From the NCBI RefSeq assembly GCF_000566685.1, contig NZ_AZQN01000006.1:62001-126000 (forward strand): a stretch of 64,000 bases of DNA. The letters run 5' to 3'. A program made the position numbers and the translations under genes. This DNA is from Dyadobacter tibetensis Y620-1. Lineage in GTDB: Bacteria > Bacteroidota > Bacteroidia > Cytophagales > Spirosomataceae. Shown piece by piece: positions 44,301-55,036 of this stretch. Each line of letters opens with the position of its first letter. Position 1 is the stretch's first letter. The notes under the pieces were generated by a model that was not told the DNA's origin, ran no database searches, and saw only the letters and a program-made list of their open reading frames with translations.

Positions 44301-47300
44301 ATGAAAAGAAGAACTACTAAACTAATCAGAGTCATGAGGACCGGATTGATCGCGTTTGGGGTGTTATTGGCCACGGCAGGGATTCTGCTCGCCGAGCACG
44401 GTTATGGACAGCGGTTTACCCAGAAGAAAATGTCAGTACATCTGGGAGAGACCACCTTAGAGAAGGCTATTGAGAAAATCAGTAAGCTCAGTCAGGTAGA
44501 TTTTACCTTTAATAATAAGGAACTGCGAAAGGTTAAGATTCAAGCAGGGAGTTTTAAGGAGGCTAGCCTAGGGCAGATTCTGGACCAAGTCCTGAATCAA
44601 ACCGACTATACCTATAGGGAAGCAGACCAGAGTATTGTGGTATTTCAAAAAAAGGATAAGCCTCAAGCCATGCTTCCCATGGCCTTTAGAGAGCTGGCTA
44701 CCGCCTCTACCGGAAATTTGCCAGGTATTCATATGGCTCAGAATATTCGAGGTAAAGTAACCGATAAAGATCAAAATCCATTGCCAGGGGTTAGCGTATT
44801 GCTAAAAGGTACTTCTTTGGGAACCTTGACAGATGCCCAGGGACAGTTTCAGTTATCCGTGGACGATGCTAATGGGATTTTAGTGTTTTCTTTTATCGGC
44901 TTTGTGACCCAGGAAATGCCGATTGGAAATCAAACCAATTTATCTATTTCGCTTAAAGAGGATACTAAAAGCCTAAATGAGGTAGTGGTGGTAGGATATG
45001 GTACGCAAAAGAAGGCCAATCTTACCGGTGCGGTCAGCACCGTAGACGTTGACAAGACCATGCAGTCGCGCCCGGTAACGGATGTAGGACGAGCATTGCA
45101 GGGAGCTGTCCCTGGGCTTACCATCACCACAACTACCGGAGATTTGGGGACTAGCCCCAAAATCAGGCTTCGTGGACTTGTAGGCTCGCTCAATGCAGGA
45201 AACGGGGCTCAACCCCTTATTTTGCTAGACAATGTTGAAATCCAAAGTTTGCTACTCGTAAACCCCGACGATATTGAGTCCATTTCTGTACTCAAAGATG
45301 CGGCTTCTACCTCTATTTATGGTAGTCGTGCAGCTTGGGGAGTCATCTTGATTACTTCTAAATCGGGAAAGAAAAATACCCCGAACCGGATAACCTATTC
45401 AGCTAATTTTTCTCAAAGTACCCCTACCAATATGCCTAAGCTAGCCCCTGCTGCAGAAGGTGCGGAATATGCCCTATCTGCTGCTAGGCGTATCAACCCT
45501 GCCTTGACCACTTTCGGGACGGTGGGAATGTATTTTACAGATGAAAGTATCCAGAAAATACGGGATTGGAACACTCAATACGGAGGTCAGGACCTAGGAA
45601 ATGAAATGGTCTTGGGGAGAGACTTTGAAATTAAAGATGGTCGCCTTTACTTCTACCGTACCTGGGACGCTGGTAAAATGTATATGCGTAATTGGGCACC
45701 TCAGAATAACCATAACCTGGGTTTTAGTGGAGGAAATGACAAAACAAGCTATAACGTTAGTTTGGGCTATATGGGTCAGGAAGGGGTATTGAAAATGAAA
45801 ACCGATGTCTTCAAAAGATACAGTGGTACCTTTACCATTAATTCTGACTTAAACAATTGGTTTACCCTTAACGCCAAGCTTTTACTTTCCAAAAATGTGG
45901 TGGAAGCTCCTTTCTCCTTTGGAGGAACTACCTACGATCCACTCTATTACCTTTACCGTTGGCATGCTGTATACCCCTATGGAACCTACGAAGGAAAGCC
46001 CTTTAGAAATGCGGTAACTGAAGTAGAGCAGGCCAATATGAATAATAATACCTCCAATTTTGTAAGGGCTACATTGGGTGGAACATTCAAACTAGGCAAA
46101 GACCTTACAATTAATACCAATTATACTTATTCCAATACCAACGACCACTTTCGGGAGGTTGGTGGAAGTGTAACGGCTTGGAATCAATGGAATGGGGTAC
46201 CCCTGAAATACGAATCCTATACCAGTGCGACCTATGATCGGGTACGCTACAATTCGAGCTGGGACGAAATGCACACTTTCAAAGCGTTTGCTACTTATTA
46301 TAAGGATATAAATAGACATTCGTTTAAAATTCTGGGCGGGATGGATGTTGACTTGTTTAAAAGCTGGAGTCAGTCATCGGAGCGCAGAGATCTGCTAGAC
46401 ATGAATCTGGGTGAGCTCTCCCTGGCCACTGGTGACCAGTATGCCGGCGGTAGCCGAGGCCATTGGGCTACTCAGGGATATTTCGCCAGGATTAATTACA
46501 CCTTCGCTGATAAGCTTCTTCTGGAAGCAAACGGTCGGTATGACGGCTCATCCTTCTTCCCTTCAGGCAGTCAATGGGCTTTCTTCCCCTCGGTCTCGGC
46601 GGGATATATTCTGACAAAAGAATCGTTTATGGATTTCACCAAGCCAGTATTGGACAACCTGAAGATCCGTGCTTCGTGGGGGTCTTTAGGAAACACAGAT
46701 GTGGGAAGCACCACTTTCAGGCCTACTATGGGGTCTTCTGGTTCCAATTGGTGGATAGGTTCAAGCAATATGTTGACGGTATCCACCCCGTCACTCGTGC
46801 CTCCTTCACTAACCTGGGAAAAAATAAGCACCCTGGACTTGGGTGTGGATGCTAGTTTTTTCAAAAATAGACTGAATGTAACCTACGACTGGTATCAACG
46901 GACCACAAGTAATATGATTACTGGTGGGATTGTTCTGCCTAGCAGTTTCGGTGCCAGTGCTCCCCGACGCAATTATGGTGAAATGCAAACGACAGGCTGG
47001 GAAGTGGCGGTAGATTATAAACACAGCCTGTCCAATGGTTTGAACTTTAGCCTGGGTCTATCTTTCTCGGACTTCCAGGAGAAAATTACAAAATTCGACG
47101 GCAACCTAGTGAATGGAAATTACAAGGGTAAGACCCTTGGCGAAATTTGGGGCTACCGAACAGACCGCTTTTTTACCAATGATGACTTTCAGCAAAATTC
47201 TGATGGGACATTGGTCAAAGATGCATCGGGACGTTATATCATGAAAGATGGCATTCCGACACAGACTAAGCATGAGTCAGGCACCTTCTTTTATGGCCCT

Positions 47301-47912
47301 GGAGATGTGAAATACAAGGATCTCAATGGAGATGGCACCATATTTACAGGTAGCAGTAGTTTGGACGACCATGGCGACCTAACGGTCATAGGTAATAGTA
47401 CACCCCGTTACCAATATGGAATACGACTAGGTGCCGACTGGAAAGGGTTCGACCTTAACGCCTTTATTCAGGGAGTAGGGAAGCGGGACCTATGGGCAGC
47501 AGGCTCTATCTTTATTCCTGGGAATAATCCCAGCGATGCCATGTATGCCCACCAGATGGACTATTGGACGGAGGACAACCCCAACGCTTATTACCCAAGA
47601 CCTACCAACACTGGACAATCCAATAATACCCAGAATTTCCGAATCCAAGACCGGTATATGCTCAATATGGCTTATATGAGAATGAAGAGCGTAAATTTTG
47701 GTTATCGACTACCTTCCCGTCTCCTGGAAAAAATTCGGGTGCAGAACTTAAGGGTTTATGTTAACGGAGAAAACCTTTTCGAATTTGATAAGGTAGGCAT
47801 TCCTATCGATCCAGAAGTGGACTATCGTACCCCTTCCATCGCTTCGGCAACATTTGGACGGGTATATCCCTACCGTCGTACGGTCTCCCTAGGACTTCAG
47901 TTAACGCTCTAA
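44301..47912 (+). CDS. SusC/RagA family TonB-dependent glycan receptor with STN domain
   Basis: 1203 residues. Signal peptide to about 37. An STN domain (about 43-118, SVHLGETTLEKAIEKISKLS) receives the FecR contact. A carboxypeptidase-regulatory-like domain follows (149-222, GKVTDKDQNPLPGVSVLLKG), then the SusC hallmark NEVVVVGYGTQKK (226-238), a plug (about 239-360, DIESISVLKDAASTSIYGSRAAWG) and a 22-strand outer-membrane barrel to the C-terminus. It imports oligosaccharides with its SusD partner using TonB energy. The substrate is not visible from the sequence, as no glycosidase lies in this module. 21 bases before susD. Confidence 0.95.
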   Translation: MKRRTTKLIRVMRTGLIAFGVLLATAGILLAEHGYGQRFTQKKMSVHLGETTLEKAIEKISKLSQVDFTFNNKELRKVKIQAGSFKEASLGQILDQVLNQTDYTYREADQSIVVFQKKDKPQAMLPMAFRELATASTGNLPGIHMAQNIRGKVTDKDQNPLPGVSVLLKGTSLGTLTDAQGQFQLSVDDANGILVFSFIGFVTQEMPIGNQTNLSISLKEDTKSLNEVVVVGYGTQKKANLTGAVSTVDVDKTMQSRPVTDVGRALQGAVPGLTITTTTGDLGTSPKIRLRGLVGSLNAGNGAQPLILLDNVEIQSLLLVNPDDIESISVLKDAASTSIYGSRAAWGVILITSKSGKKNTPNRITYSANFSQSTPTNMPKLAPAAEGAEYALSAARRINPALTTFGTVGMYFTDESIQKIRDWNTQYGGQDLGNEMVLGRDFEIKDGRLYFYRTWDAGKMYMRNWAPQNNHNLGFSGGNDKTSYNVSLGYMGQEGVLKMKTDVFKRYSGTFTINSDLNNWFTLNAKLLLSKNVVEAPFSFGGTTYDPLYYLYRWHAVYPYGTYEGKPFRNAVTEVEQANMNNNTSNFVRATLGGTFKLGKDLTINTNYTYSNTNDHFREVGGSVTAWNQWNGVPLKYESYTSATYDRVRYNSSWDEMHTFKAFATYYKDINRHSFKILGGMDVDLFKSWSQSSERRDLLDMNLGELSLATGDQYAGGSRGHWATQGYFARINYTFADKLLLEANGRYDGSSFFPSGSQWAFFPSVSAGYILTKESFMDFTKPVLDNLKIRASWGSLGNTDVGSTTFRPTMGSSGSNWWIGSSNMLTVSTPSLVPPSLTWEKISTLDLGVDASFFKNRLNVTYDWYQRTTSNMITGGIVLPSSFGASAPRRNYGEMQTTGWEVAVDYKHSLSNGLNFSLGLSFSDFQEKITKFDGNLVNGNYKGKTLGEIWGYRTDRFFTNDDFQQNSDGTLVKDASGRYIMKDGIPTQTKHESGTFFYGPGDVKYKDLNGDGTIFTGSSSLDDHGDLTVIGNSTPRYQYGIRLGADWKGFDLNAFIQGVGKRDLWAAGSIFIPGNNPSDAMYAHQMDYWTEDNPNAYYPRPTNTGQSNNTQNFRIQDRYMLNMAYMRMKSVNFGYRLPSRLLEKIRVQNLRVYVNGENLFEFDKVGIPIDPEVDYRTPSIASATFGRVYPYRRTVSLGLQLTL

Positions 47913-47933
47913 AACAAGAAATATATAGAACTT

Positions 47934-49628
47934 ATGAAAAAGTTATTTTTTATACTTTGCTTGTCGGTGCTCGCTACCACCGGTTGTAAAGAGGATTTTC
48001 TTACCCGTGATCCTCTGGATGCGCTAACCGACGATACGTATTGGACCAATGAAAAAAACGTTCGGACCTTTGCCTGGGCCTTTTATCCCGCCTATTTTTC
48101 TGGCTATGGATCGGGTTTCACCTGGGGGAAATATTTTTCCGGGCAGAACCTCAATGATGATTTTGCTCCATATAGTCCTGCTCAATTTACCAGAAATGTG
48201 CCTGCCAGTGCATCGGGAACTTCCTGGACTTTTGCATGGGTACGGAAAGCTAATCTCTTTTTAAATAGAATTCAGACCGTTCCTATGGATGATGCCGCCA
48301 AGGCGCATTGGAGTGGTGTGGCCAGGTTCTTCCGAGCCTTGGAATATCACGACCTGGTGAAGGACTTTGGCGATGTTCCCTGGTACGATCAGGTGCTGGA
48401 GGAAAGCGATCAGGCTAACCTATACAAGCCTCGCGACCCTCGAGGATTTGTAATGGATCAGGTGTTGGCCGATCTGAAATATGCCGCTGAAAATGTGCGG
48501 GTAGACGATGGAGAGAAAGGTCTTGTGGTAAACCGCTCCGTAGTTCAAGCCTTTATGTCGCGTATCATGCTTTATGAGGGAACCTATCAGAAGTATCATG
48601 GCCTGGATCAGGCAAGGTCTAAGACCTACCTTGAAGCCGCTCGCTGGGCAGCAGACCAGGTGATAGCCTCCGGGAGGTATAGCATTATGGATCCATACCG
48701 CTCTTTGTTCAATTCATTAAGCTTGGCAGGAGCGAAGGGAATAATCATGTATCGTAAATATGAAACGGGTCAGCTTACTCATAGTTTAAACAGCTATAAT
48801 AACAAGGAGCCCCAGTCGGGTCCGTCCAAGGATGCTATAGAAAGCTATTTGTCTAAAGATGGCCGTCCCATTTCCGTTTCTCCGCTCTATGTCGGAGACA
48901 AGACTATCGCGCAGGTTATGACCGATCGGGACCCCCGATTGAAGTCTACATTCGTGGATGCACTGCGCATAAGTAAATATGCGCCTAATGCCTCCTCTAG
49001 CGGGTATGCTACCCATAAATTTTTGAACGAAGAGACTAAAGAATTACCCGAAGGCAGTGGGTCTTTGAACCAGACCGACGGGCCGGTAATACGCTATGGA
49101 GAAGTGTTATTGAATTATGCCGAAGCGGTAGCAGAACTGGGGCAAATCTCCCAAGCCGACCTGGATAAATCTATCAATAAACTTCGTTCGAGACCCGGGG
49201 TAGGTATGCCAGCATTAGAAATCCTGGGCGGTTCTCCCGCAGTAAATGGTGTCGCCTACGACGACCCGAACCGGGACCAGTCTGTTCCTCCCATGATTTG
49301 GGAAATACGCAGAGAAAGGCGGGTAGAGCTGATGATGGAAGGGTTCCGATTAAATGATTTGATTCGTTGGAAAAAGCTTGAATATTCGGATACCAAGGCT
49401 AATGCCGACATTAACCGGGGTGCCTGGATAAAAAAGGCTGACTATCCCAATACGGACGCTATTATTGAAGGTGGGGCAACGGAAGGATATATCATTCCGG
49501 CCTCTAAGCCTGAGTCTCAGCGACTGTTTACAGATCCGAAGGTATATCTTTCACCTTTGCCGCTAGATCAAATAAAGCTTTACCAGGAAGCAGGCGTTGA
49601 ACTTAAACAGAATCCTGGTTGGGAATAG
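47934..49628 (+). CDS. SusD/RagB family glycan-binding lipoprotein
   Basis: 564 residues. Signal MKKLFFILCLSVLATTGC places the lipidated Cys at 18. The SusD-like N-terminal region has DPLDALTDDTYWTNEKN and the TPR-rich body follows, with ARFFRALEYHDLVKDFGDVP, a conserved stretch in this family. The C-terminal RagB/SusD domain has PVIRYGEVLLNYAEAVAELG, IWEIRRERRVELMMEGFRLNDLIRW and ends YLSPLPLDQIKL. It caps the SusC channel and captures glycans at the surface. It closes the first module and is followed by a terminator. Confidence 0.95.
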   Translation: MKKLFFILCLSVLATTGCKEDFLTRDPLDALTDDTYWTNEKNVRTFAWAFYPAYFSGYGSGFTWGKYFSGQNLNDDFAPYSPAQFTRNVPASASGTSWTFAWVRKANLFLNRIQTVPMDDAAKAHWSGVARFFRALEYHDLVKDFGDVPWYDQVLEESDQANLYKPRDPRGFVMDQVLADLKYAAENVRVDDGEKGLVVNRSVVQAFMSRIMLYEGTYQKYHGLDQARSKTYLEAARWAADQVIASGRYSIMDPYRSLFNSLSLAGAKGIIMYRKYETGQLTHSLNSYNNKEPQSGPSKDAIESYLSKDGRPISVSPLYVGDKTIAQVMTDRDPRLKSTFVDALRISKYAPNASSSGYATHKFLNEETKELPEGSGSLNQTDGPVIRYGEVLLNYAEAVAELGQISQADLDKSINKLRSRPGVGMPALEILGGSPAVNGVAYDDPNRDQSVPPMIWEIRRERRVELMMEGFRLNDLIRWKKLEYSDTKANADINRGAWIKKADYPNTDAIIEGGATEGYIIPASKPESQRLFTDPKVYLSPLPLDQIKLYQEAGVELKQNPGWE

Positions 49629-49664
49629 CCAAAATTCTATAGATATTCTTCCTGAGTTTACCTT

Positions 49665-49704
49665 AACCCCCGACTCCGTGCCTCTGGCGCCGGAGCCGGG
49701 GGTT
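49665..49704 (+). terminator. Terminator after the first susD
   Basis: Arms AACCCCCGACTCCG (49665-49678) and CGGAGCCGGGGGTT (49691-49704) pair with one mismatch and are followed by ATTTTG. It separates the two PUL modules. Confidence 0.85.
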
Positions 49705-49861
49705 ATTTTGTAGGTGAGTAGGGGAAATTATTCTATTGGCTTTTTTTATATTTTTTTAAAATAAAATGCAATTGCTGTAAGTGATAAAAGTTGATTTAAT
49801 GTCTTGTAGGTACATGCCAGATTGTACAGCATAAAACAGATGCCTAATATCACTCACAAGA

Positions 49862-50572
49862 ATGAGCCAGACTCCAGAATTAAATCATGGCGATAGGTTA
49901 GCAGCGACGGGGACGCAGGTTATTAATTCCGAACCCTTCTGTTCTGCTTTCCCTCAAAACGATGAACTTTTTATACATCATGTTTTCGGTACTGATGCTC
50001 ACAAAGGCGTGGAGCTGCTTTATAGAAGGTATTTTCAACCGTTATGCAGTCATGCTGTAAAATATGTGGGCTCAAAAGCTTTGGCCGAAGACCTCGTATC
50101 AGAAATATTTCTAGAGTTTTATAATGCTAAGATATTCCTCAAAATCAATAGTTCCTACCGCTTTTATCTATATCGTTCCGTAAGGAATAGATGCTATAAT
50201 TATTTGAAATCAGATTTGAGAAGGACGGAATATCTGGAGGTCCAGGATGAGTGGGAAGGGCTGAATTCTGAAACTCCGGAAAGCATTAGTCAGTTTGAGG
50301 AGCTTTATCAGGACGTGCAGAATGCGGTGGGGGCCTTGCCCTTAGACCGTCGCCGTATCTACCTGATGAACCGCTTTGAAGGAAAACGCTATCAGGAAAT
50401 AGCCAGCGAGTTGAATTTATCGGTCAAAACCGTAGAGGTTCAACTCTACAGAGCTAATAAATTTATTCGAACTCTTTTAAAGCAAAAATGGCTTCTGGTC
50501 GTCTATGGGACTTTAGTTAAGACCATTGAGTCTAGCCTGGTACTGACCTCCTTCACCATTTTTTACGCATAA
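49862..50572 (+). CDS. ECF-type RNA polymerase sigma factor (second PUL module)
   Basis: 236 residues, longer than the other sigma factors here because of an N-terminal extension of about 40 residues and a hydrophobic C-terminal tail (KWLLVVYGTLVKTIESSLVL). Region 2 has LLYRRYFQPLCSHAVKYVG and EDLVSEIFLEFYN. Region 4 is LPLDRRRIYLMNRFEGKRYQ with the HTH SVKTVEVQLYRANKF. It lies 4 bases before its FecR gene, the expected pair. The hydrophobic tail may aid contact with the membrane-bound FecR. It controls the operon that follows. Confidence 0.92.
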   Translation: MSQTPELNHGDRLAATGTQVINSEPFCSAFPQNDELFIHHVFGTDAHKGVELLYRRYFQPLCSHAVKYVGSKALAEDLVSEIFLEFYNAKIFLKINSSYRFYLYRSVRNRCYNYLKSDLRRTEYLEVQDEWEGLNSETPESISQFEELYQDVQNAVGALPLDRRRIYLMNRFEGKRYQEIASELNLSVKTVEVQLYRANKFIRTLLKQKWLLVVYGTLVKTIESSLVLTSFTIFYA

Positions 50573-50576
50573 TAAT

Positions 50577-51590
50577 ATGAGATCCCATATCACTAAGGAG
50601 CTGCTTTTTAGTCATTTCTCTGGGAGGACTTCTCCTATTCAAAAAAAGATGATAGACGAGTGGGCCAGGGAAATTGCCAACGAAGAAACCTACTATCGGT
50701 GGCTAGATGAGTACGAGCAGTTGTACCCTGAATATCAGGTCAACCTGGATGGCGCCATCGACCGTTACCATCAGCATGCACGCCATCAGTTAGGTACCAT
50801 GAATGAGGATAGTCCGACAGAAGGGCCTGGTAAAACTAAAGGAGTAAAAGGGCTATCTATCCACTGGGCCGTTGCTTCATCCGTTCTTTTGTTGGTAATG
50901 ATGGGGAGTTACCTATTTCGCGATCGGCTTTTATACCAAGCTTATAGCACCCAAAATGGAGAAATCAAATCATTGATATTGAGCGATGGGAGTTCGGTAG
51001 TGTTAAATGCCAATTCGACACTAAAGGTGCCACGCTACTTCTTTGGTTCCGGAACCAGACATGTGGTTTTAATTGGTGAAGCCAATTTTAACGTGGTTCA
51101 TACCTCTTCCCATCAAAGGTTCGTCGTGGAGACACCCAATAGATTGGATATTGAAGTACTCGGAACCGAGTTTACAGTTTATGCCAGGTCTAGAGGGTCG
51201 AAAGTAATGCTCAGGAGGGGCAAGGTTCGGCTCAATCTAGAGTCTGAGGAGTTCGAAAAATCTGTTTCCATGAAACCGGGCGATTTAATCGTATTGGATA
51301 AGAAAAACAAGGGAAAGTTAAGCCATTCTGCTAACCCGGACATCCATACCTTATGGGCCGATCATCGTTTTGTGTTTGAGAGAACCACCCTTTTAGAGTT
51401 AAGCCAGATTCTGGAAGATAATTATAGTATTCATACCACTGTTAATGATAAGGCGCTATTAAATCTGACGCTCTCAGGCACTTTTACCGCAAAAAGTGAA
51501 AATGAAATGTTGGATTTGATAAGTCAAGTGCTCGACCTTCAGATCATTAGGAAAAAGGACCACATATTTATTTCTAAACAAACCCCTTAA
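50577..51590 (+). CDS. FecR family anti-sigma factor (second PUL module)
   Basis: 337 residues. A cytoplasmic sigma-binding part (about 1-95, with IDEWAREIANEETYYRWLDE), one membrane helix (97-114), then the FecR domain: IKSLILSDGSSVVLNANSTLKVP, VVLIGEANFNVVHTSSHQRFVVE, IEVLGTEFTVYARSRGSKVMLRRG. The C-terminal STN-like half is FERTTLLELSQILEDNYSIH. It is the membrane partner of the preceding sigma factor and the following SusC, 4 and 19 bases away. Complete and typical. Confidence 0.93.
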   Translation: MRSHITKELLFSHFSGRTSPIQKKMIDEWAREIANEETYYRWLDEYEQLYPEYQVNLDGAIDRYHQHARHQLGTMNEDSPTEGPGKTKGVKGLSIHWAVASSVLLLVMMGSYLFRDRLLYQAYSTQNGEIKSLILSDGSSVVLNANSTLKVPRYFFGSGTRHVVLIGEANFNVVHTSSHQRFVVETPNRLDIEVLGTEFTVYARSRGSKVMLRRGKVRLNLESEEFEKSVSMKPGDLIVLDKKNKGKLSHSANPDIHTLWADHRFVFERTTLLELSQILEDNYSIHTTVNDKALLNLTLSGTFTAKSENEMLDLISQVLDLQIIRKKDHIFISKQTP

Positions 51591-51609
51591 CAATTTAAAC
51601 AGATTGGCA

Positions 51610-54600
51610 ATGAAAAAACCACTTCCTCCAAGTTGGCCTGCGATAGCCTTGTCCATGCTATTAACTCTGGCAGTGCCTTTTGGATTCACTCAGAGTACGG
51701 TAAGCCTGACCCACTATGGACAAAATCAAAAAGCGAGTCAGAGTCTCATCAGTTTACAGGATGCTCTGTTACGGCTGGGCCAGTATTACAAGCAGGATCT
51801 GCTTTTCGGAGATAAAAACATAGAGGATCGTCAAACGAAGGTTTCCCTAATCGATTTTGACCGTAGCTTCGAAGAGAATCTGGATGCTGTGTTATCAGGG
51901 ACCGAGCTGACCTATAAGCTGTTGAAAAAGGATACCTATGCTATTATTAAAAAAGAAAAATCCAGCAGGCTGGGCAAATCATCGGCAGGGGTTAGCCCTG
52001 AGGCTATCCAGAAGGGAGCCGACAATGCCATCAAGTCAAACAAGCCGCTCACGATAAGAGTATCTGGTAAAGTAATGGACGAGAGGGGAGAAGGACTTCC
52101 TGGAGTAAATATTTTGATCCGTGGTACGAGTACGGGGGTAATATCGCAGACTGACGGGCAGTTTAGCCTGGAGGTTCCCGACACGACAGCGGTTCTCAAA
52201 TTCTCTTATGTAGGTTACGTTTCTCAGGAAATAACGATTGGAAATCAAACCCGGCTGAATATTACCTTACTGGAAGATAAGCAGGCGTTGGAGGAGATAG
52301 TGGTAGTAGGGTATGGAACGCAAAAAAAGAGTGATTTGACGGGGGCGGTCTCATCAGTTTCGGAAGAAAAAATTCAGAGCAGACCTGTGGCTGGCTTTAA
52401 CGATGCCCTGCAAGGACGATCTGGAGGGGTACAGGTTAGGCAGTCAGGAGGAGATTTGAGTGGTAATTTCTCTATTTCCATTCGAGGTACCGGATCGGTG
52501 ACCGGAAATAATGATCCGCTCATCGTGGTAGATGGAGTCCCGCTTTTCAGTACCAATTTCTCGACTATTAATCCTCAGGACATAGCAAGTATAGACATAT
52601 TAAAGGATGCCTCCGCTACGGCTATATATGGGGCCAGAGCAGCCAACGGTGTCGTGATAGTGACTACCAAACAAGGGAAATCAGGGAAAGTGCGCTTCAA
52701 TTTTAATACAGACCTGGGATTTGAGAAAATATCCAAAAGCTATGACGTGATGACTACCGAGGAGCAACGTCTCTTATTTGTTGAGGGATTTAAAAATGCC
52801 AACAGGGATATATCTGTTTATAATGATCCCGAAAATCCTGCCTGGCAGGTCGATACCGATTGGCAGAAACTGGGCACCCGGGTAGGTTTTAGACAAAATT
52901 ATAACCTGGGTTTTAGCGGGGGGACTGAGAAAACTATCTATTCTGGATCCGTGTCATACCTTAACCGGCAAGGGATATTGGCCAAAACCGACCTGCAGAC
53001 GTATAGTCTTCGCCTGAATTTGCAATCGAAAATAAATGATTGGATTAAGATTACATCCAACCTTTCCGGTAGTTTTCAGTCGCAAAACTTCCAAAATAAT
53101 GATAGCTGGGGGGCTAGCGGATATCGGGGATTGGCCTACCAACATTCTTTTACCAAGCCCTATGATGAGCAGGGGAACTTGTCGGCGATTTCCACTACGG
53201 CGGCCCCATATTTCGGAGCTAATGACAATCCGCTCATCGATTTGTTGCTCCCCGACCGCATAAATAGGGTTTCCCGACTACTGGGTAATATAAAATTTGA
53301 TTTCCAGCTGGCACCGAATCTCCAGTTAACGGCCAATGCAGGAGCAGACATATTGAATGGTGGTGATTATATCTATTTACCCGTTTATCAGATTGGTCTG
53401 TTTAACCGACCCGAAGGAATTGTCACGGAAAATGCCAGTAACCAATATAATTGGGTTTCAGATGTATTTTTAACCTACCAGAAAGAGGTGAAAAATCATG
53501 CATTCACCCTGTTAGGCGGATTTTCAATGCAGCAGTTTTTTAACAAAGAAAATAGTGTCACGGGGCGTGGTACCCTGGATAATGCCCTGAATCAGCTATC
53601 GAATCAGACCAGTTTTAATGCCTCAGGATCTACGGTGGTGCCCGGGTTGGCCTCTGGTTTTTTGAGGTTAAACTATGCCTATCAAGGTAAGTATTTGATG
53701 ACGGCCACAGTGCGTAGGGATGGCTCATCCCGTTTCGGCCCCGAGAATCGCTTTGGAACTTTCCCTTCGGCGTCGGTGGCCTGGCGTATTTCCGATGAGG
53801 AATTCATGAAAGGTTCCCGGGTAATCAACGATTTGAAACTTAGAGTTAGTTACGGTTTAACAGGGAATCAGAATATTGGCAACTTTGCCTTCATCACCAG
53901 AGCCACAGCGGCCTCGTATGTATATGGCAACACCGTAAATGTGGGAAATGCCCCTCAGAATATTGGCAATCCTAATTTACAGTGGGAAACTTCGAAACAG
54001 TTTGACATAGGAGCGGATATGTCCCTATATGGTGGAAGAGTACATGCTACCATCGATTTTTATGACAAACGCTCTCAGGACCTGCTGGTATCTACTCCGA
54101 TACCCCTTACGGCAGGAGTGAGCGTCGATCCTATATTAAACATTGGCTCCCTAAAAAACACAGGCATCGAATTCGGCATTACTAGTAGAAATATCCGAAA
54201 GAAGAATTTTTCATGGACTACAGACTTTAATATAACCCATAATACCAACAGGGTACTCGATATCGGTGCCAATTCTATAGGCAATCCACTCGAAATTCCT
54301 GGTGAACTGATTCCCTTGTCCAACCTGCCGGCCAATATGACCAGGGCCGGTTATCCCGTAGGATCTTTTTACATGTATCAGTTCGATGGCATTTGGCAGT
54401 TAGGCGAAGAAGAGCAGGCTAAAAAATGGTCGGGAGCCGTCCCGGGAGACCCTCGCTATGCCGATCTTAATGGAAATGGTGTACTCGACGAAGGAGATAA
54501 ATCCTTTGTTGGTAACCCTCATCCTAAATTGTTCGGAGGTATAGATAACACCTTGACACTTGGTGATTTCTCTCTATCCTTATTTTTTAATTTTTCGGCT

Positions 54601-55026
54601 GGAAACAAATTGTACAATACGGCCCGGAACCTTTTTTCAAGGAGTGTGCCCTTCGTACAGAACTTTGCTGAGGTCAACGACTTTTGGACCCCAGAGAATC
54701 CGAGCAATAAGGTGCCTCGTCCTTCTCAGGGAGGAAATACGACTACCCTGGCAACTATGGTATCAACCCGGTTTCTGGAATCTGCCGACTTCGTGAGGCT
54801 CAAAAATATAAGTTTATCCTATAAACTCCCTGCCCGAATATTTTCTGGGAGTATCCTACAGGGCGGGCAGTTAACTGTGTCGGGCACCAATCTGCTCACC
54901 TTTACCCAATATACCGGCCTGGATCCGGAGGCATCTAGCAGAGCTAGCCTGTTATCCTCTGGAATAGATTATACTCCTTATCCTCTTACCAAACTGTTTT
55001 CACTAAGCATCAAAGCAGATTTTTAA
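51610..55026 (+). CDS. SusC/RagA family TonB-dependent glycan receptor with STN domain
   Basis: The ATG at 51610 is chosen over an in-frame TTG two codons earlier, giving 1138 residues. Signal peptide to about 28, STN domain about 35-115 (ISLQDALLRLGQYYKQDLLFG), regulatory-like domain about 150-222 (GKVMDERGEGLPGVNILIRG), SusC hallmark EEIVVVGYGTQKK, plug with DIASIDILKDASATAIYGARAANG, then the barrel. It takes up the substrate of the second module, probably the desulfated or sulfated oligosaccharide handled by the two sulfatases that follow. 10 bases before susD. Confidence 0.95.
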   Translation: MKKPLPPSWPAIALSMLLTLAVPFGFTQSTVSLTHYGQNQKASQSLISLQDALLRLGQYYKQDLLFGDKNIEDRQTKVSLIDFDRSFEENLDAVLSGTELTYKLLKKDTYAIIKKEKSSRLGKSSAGVSPEAIQKGADNAIKSNKPLTIRVSGKVMDERGEGLPGVNILIRGTSTGVISQTDGQFSLEVPDTTAVLKFSYVGYVSQEITIGNQTRLNITLLEDKQALEEIVVVGYGTQKKSDLTGAVSSVSEEKIQSRPVAGFNDALQGRSGGVQVRQSGGDLSGNFSISIRGTGSVTGNNDPLIVVDGVPLFSTNFSTINPQDIASIDILKDASATAIYGARAANGVVIVTTKQGKSGKVRFNFNTDLGFEKISKSYDVMTTEEQRLLFVEGFKNANRDISVYNDPENPAWQVDTDWQKLGTRVGFRQNYNLGFSGGTEKTIYSGSVSYLNRQGILAKTDLQTYSLRLNLQSKINDWIKITSNLSGSFQSQNFQNNDSWGASGYRGLAYQHSFTKPYDEQGNLSAISTTAAPYFGANDNPLIDLLLPDRINRVSRLLGNIKFDFQLAPNLQLTANAGADILNGGDYIYLPVYQIGLFNRPEGIVTENASNQYNWVSDVFLTYQKEVKNHAFTLLGGFSMQQFFNKENSVTGRGTLDNALNQLSNQTSFNASGSTVVPGLASGFLRLNYAYQGKYLMTATVRRDGSSRFGPENRFGTFPSASVAWRISDEEFMKGSRVINDLKLRVSYGLTGNQNIGNFAFITRATAASYVYGNTVNVGNAPQNIGNPNLQWETSKQFDIGADMSLYGGRVHATIDFYDKRSQDLLVSTPIPLTAGVSVDPILNIGSLKNTGIEFGITSRNIRKKNFSWTTDFNITHNTNRVLDIGANSIGNPLEIPGELIPLSNLPANMTRAGYPVGSFYMYQFDGIWQLGEEEQAKKWSGAVPGDPRYADLNGNGVLDEGDKSFVGNPHPKLFGGIDNTLTLGDFSLSLFFNFSAGNKLYNTARNLFSRSVPFVQNFAEVNDFWTPENPSNKVPRPSQGGNTTTLATMVSTRFLESADFVRLKNISLSYKLPARIFSGSILQGGQLTVSGTNLLTFTQYTGLDPEASSRASLLSSGIDYTPYPLTKLFSLSIKADF

Positions 55027-55036
55027 TCTTACAAAT